Shown in pieces: positions 63,317 to 64,000 of a stretch of 64,000 nt of DNA. The notes below the pieces were generated by a model that did no database searches, was not told the origin of the DNA, and saw only the letters and a program-made list of their open reading frames with translations. Where the stretch lies: assembly GCA_942159475.1 (NCBI GenBank), contig OW804098.1, forward strand, positions 8,326,773 through 8,390,772. Reading direction: 5' to 3'. Position 1 is the stretch's first letter; every line of letters starts with the position of its first letter. This DNA comes from Sthenelais limicola (Eukaryota; Annelida; Polychaeta; Phyllodocida; Sigalionidae). The position numbers and the translations under genes are program-made.

Positions 63317-63669
63317 CTGCGTAATCAAATCCAATAGTATGAATGTCTGATATATAGACATAAATCCATGTTTATATCTTACACCGTACCAGCTGCGGCT
63401 CTTTTTCCAAGTTGAAATAACAACGTTCTGGAGAACACTACCCGTCTACCCCTCTTTCAAAATAAAAGATTTCTAAAAGTCAGGTATAAAGAGAGAATTC
63501 TATCATCAGTTGTCTATTCACGGACTGTTGTTCTTTGTGTGGTTACATAAACCTCTATACACCTGCCTTCCATTTTCCCACACTAGGGGAAATAGACACT
63601 TGAGGTGATGTCACAAAGCATGTTAGCAGTTCATTACCAATGTCCTATTGGTCGCCGGGCTATTGTACA

Positions 63670-63906
63670 CGGGTCAGATTTTCAGAAAATGTACAATTGG
63701 CAGCTGTACACATTGAGTAAATTCTGCTAAATTAAGCTGAAATTTAGTCAATACTAGGTAAATTCGAGTATATTCGGCATTGCATTGATTCTAGCAATCT
63801 GTTTGGTTAGGTTGAACTGCATTTTGATCTTAATTTTCGTCTGATATGTGGGTTATTTGAGAGGATTGGCGAAGTTGAATTGTATATTTTCTGAAAATCT
63901 GACCCA
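63670..63906 (+). mobile_element. TGGGTCAG-family MITE, copy 11
   Basis: Ends CGGGTCAGATTTTCAG and CTGAAAATCTGACCCA; the interior matches copies 3 and 8. Short duplicated words TGTCCTATTGGT and CGGGCTATTGT flank it (about 63641-63667 and 63912-63938), which suggests a target-region duplication. Confidence 0.88.
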
Positions 63907-64000
63907 TTTATGTCCTATTGGTAGGCGGGCTATTGTGCACCTGAAAGTTTCCCATCACCTCCTCCATTGCCAGGAGATTTGTAGTGATAAACCTGCAGCG

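Larger units (their letters stand above)
53235..64000. other. Repeat-rich region after the last visible PLEKHD1-like exon
   Basis: Probably intronic if the gene continues, since the exon ending at 53234 has a strong donor (GTAAGT). It carries eight more TGGGTCAG-family MITEs, three copies of a second TIR family, one copy of the 409 bp TIR family, a 15 bp-stem hairpin (about 56110-56154, TCAATGCTAAGATA with its complement) and an AT palindrome at about 59313-59348. No further exon is recognised. Confidence 0.5.

Overview
This is a stretch of animal nuclear DNA. Genes are split by GT-AG introns whose phases join cleanly, the spacers are AT-rich, and several eukaryotic transposon classes are present. 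Gene content and the repeat style suggest an invertebrate bilaterian, probably marine; I cannot name the species.

Layout. (1) 1-12170, plus strand: an open exon (1-442), an intron of about 8.2 kb, then six exons (8601-12170) encoding a ZNF410-type five-finger C2H2 protein. The big intron holds a full-length Penelope-like retroelement (about 646-5910, minus strand). It has near-identical end repeats, hammerhead-like motifs in both repeats, an ORF1, an RT/GIY-YIG ORF and an extra C2H2 zinc-finger ORF. (2) 14833-19199, minus strand: a complete five-exon FAM161-family gene, tail-to-tail with ZNF410. (3) 19555-26911, plus strand: a complete twelve-exon COQ6 gene (467 aa), head-to-head with FAM161 across about 355 bp. 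(4) 28.07-28.68 kb and 47.8-48.4 kb: candidate exons of one or two unrecognised minus-strand genes. (5) 29.0-45.66 kb: fifteen head-to-tail copies of a 1.13-1.16 kb unit, with degenerate relatives on both flanks. (6) 49580-53234, plus strand: the first five coding exons of a PLEKHD1-type PH-domain gene that runs on beyond its last visible exon. (7) 52.6-64 kb: a dense field of short inverted-repeat transposons.

The gene products have unrelated jobs: transcription factor, centriole/cilium protein, mitochondrial ubiquinone hydroxylase, PH/coiled-coil protein. What links them is position. ZNF410, FAM161B and COQ6 are, to my knowledge, neighbours on human 14q24.3, and PLEKHD1 is also on 14q24, so the block looks like conserved bilaterian microsynteny with a shared FAM161/COQ6 promoter.

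The most unusual items are the zinc-finger ORF inside the Penelope-like element, the hammerhead-like motifs, the 16.6 kb tandem array that shares sequence with a nearby candidate exon, and an 11-copy, roughly 236 bp inverted-repeat family.
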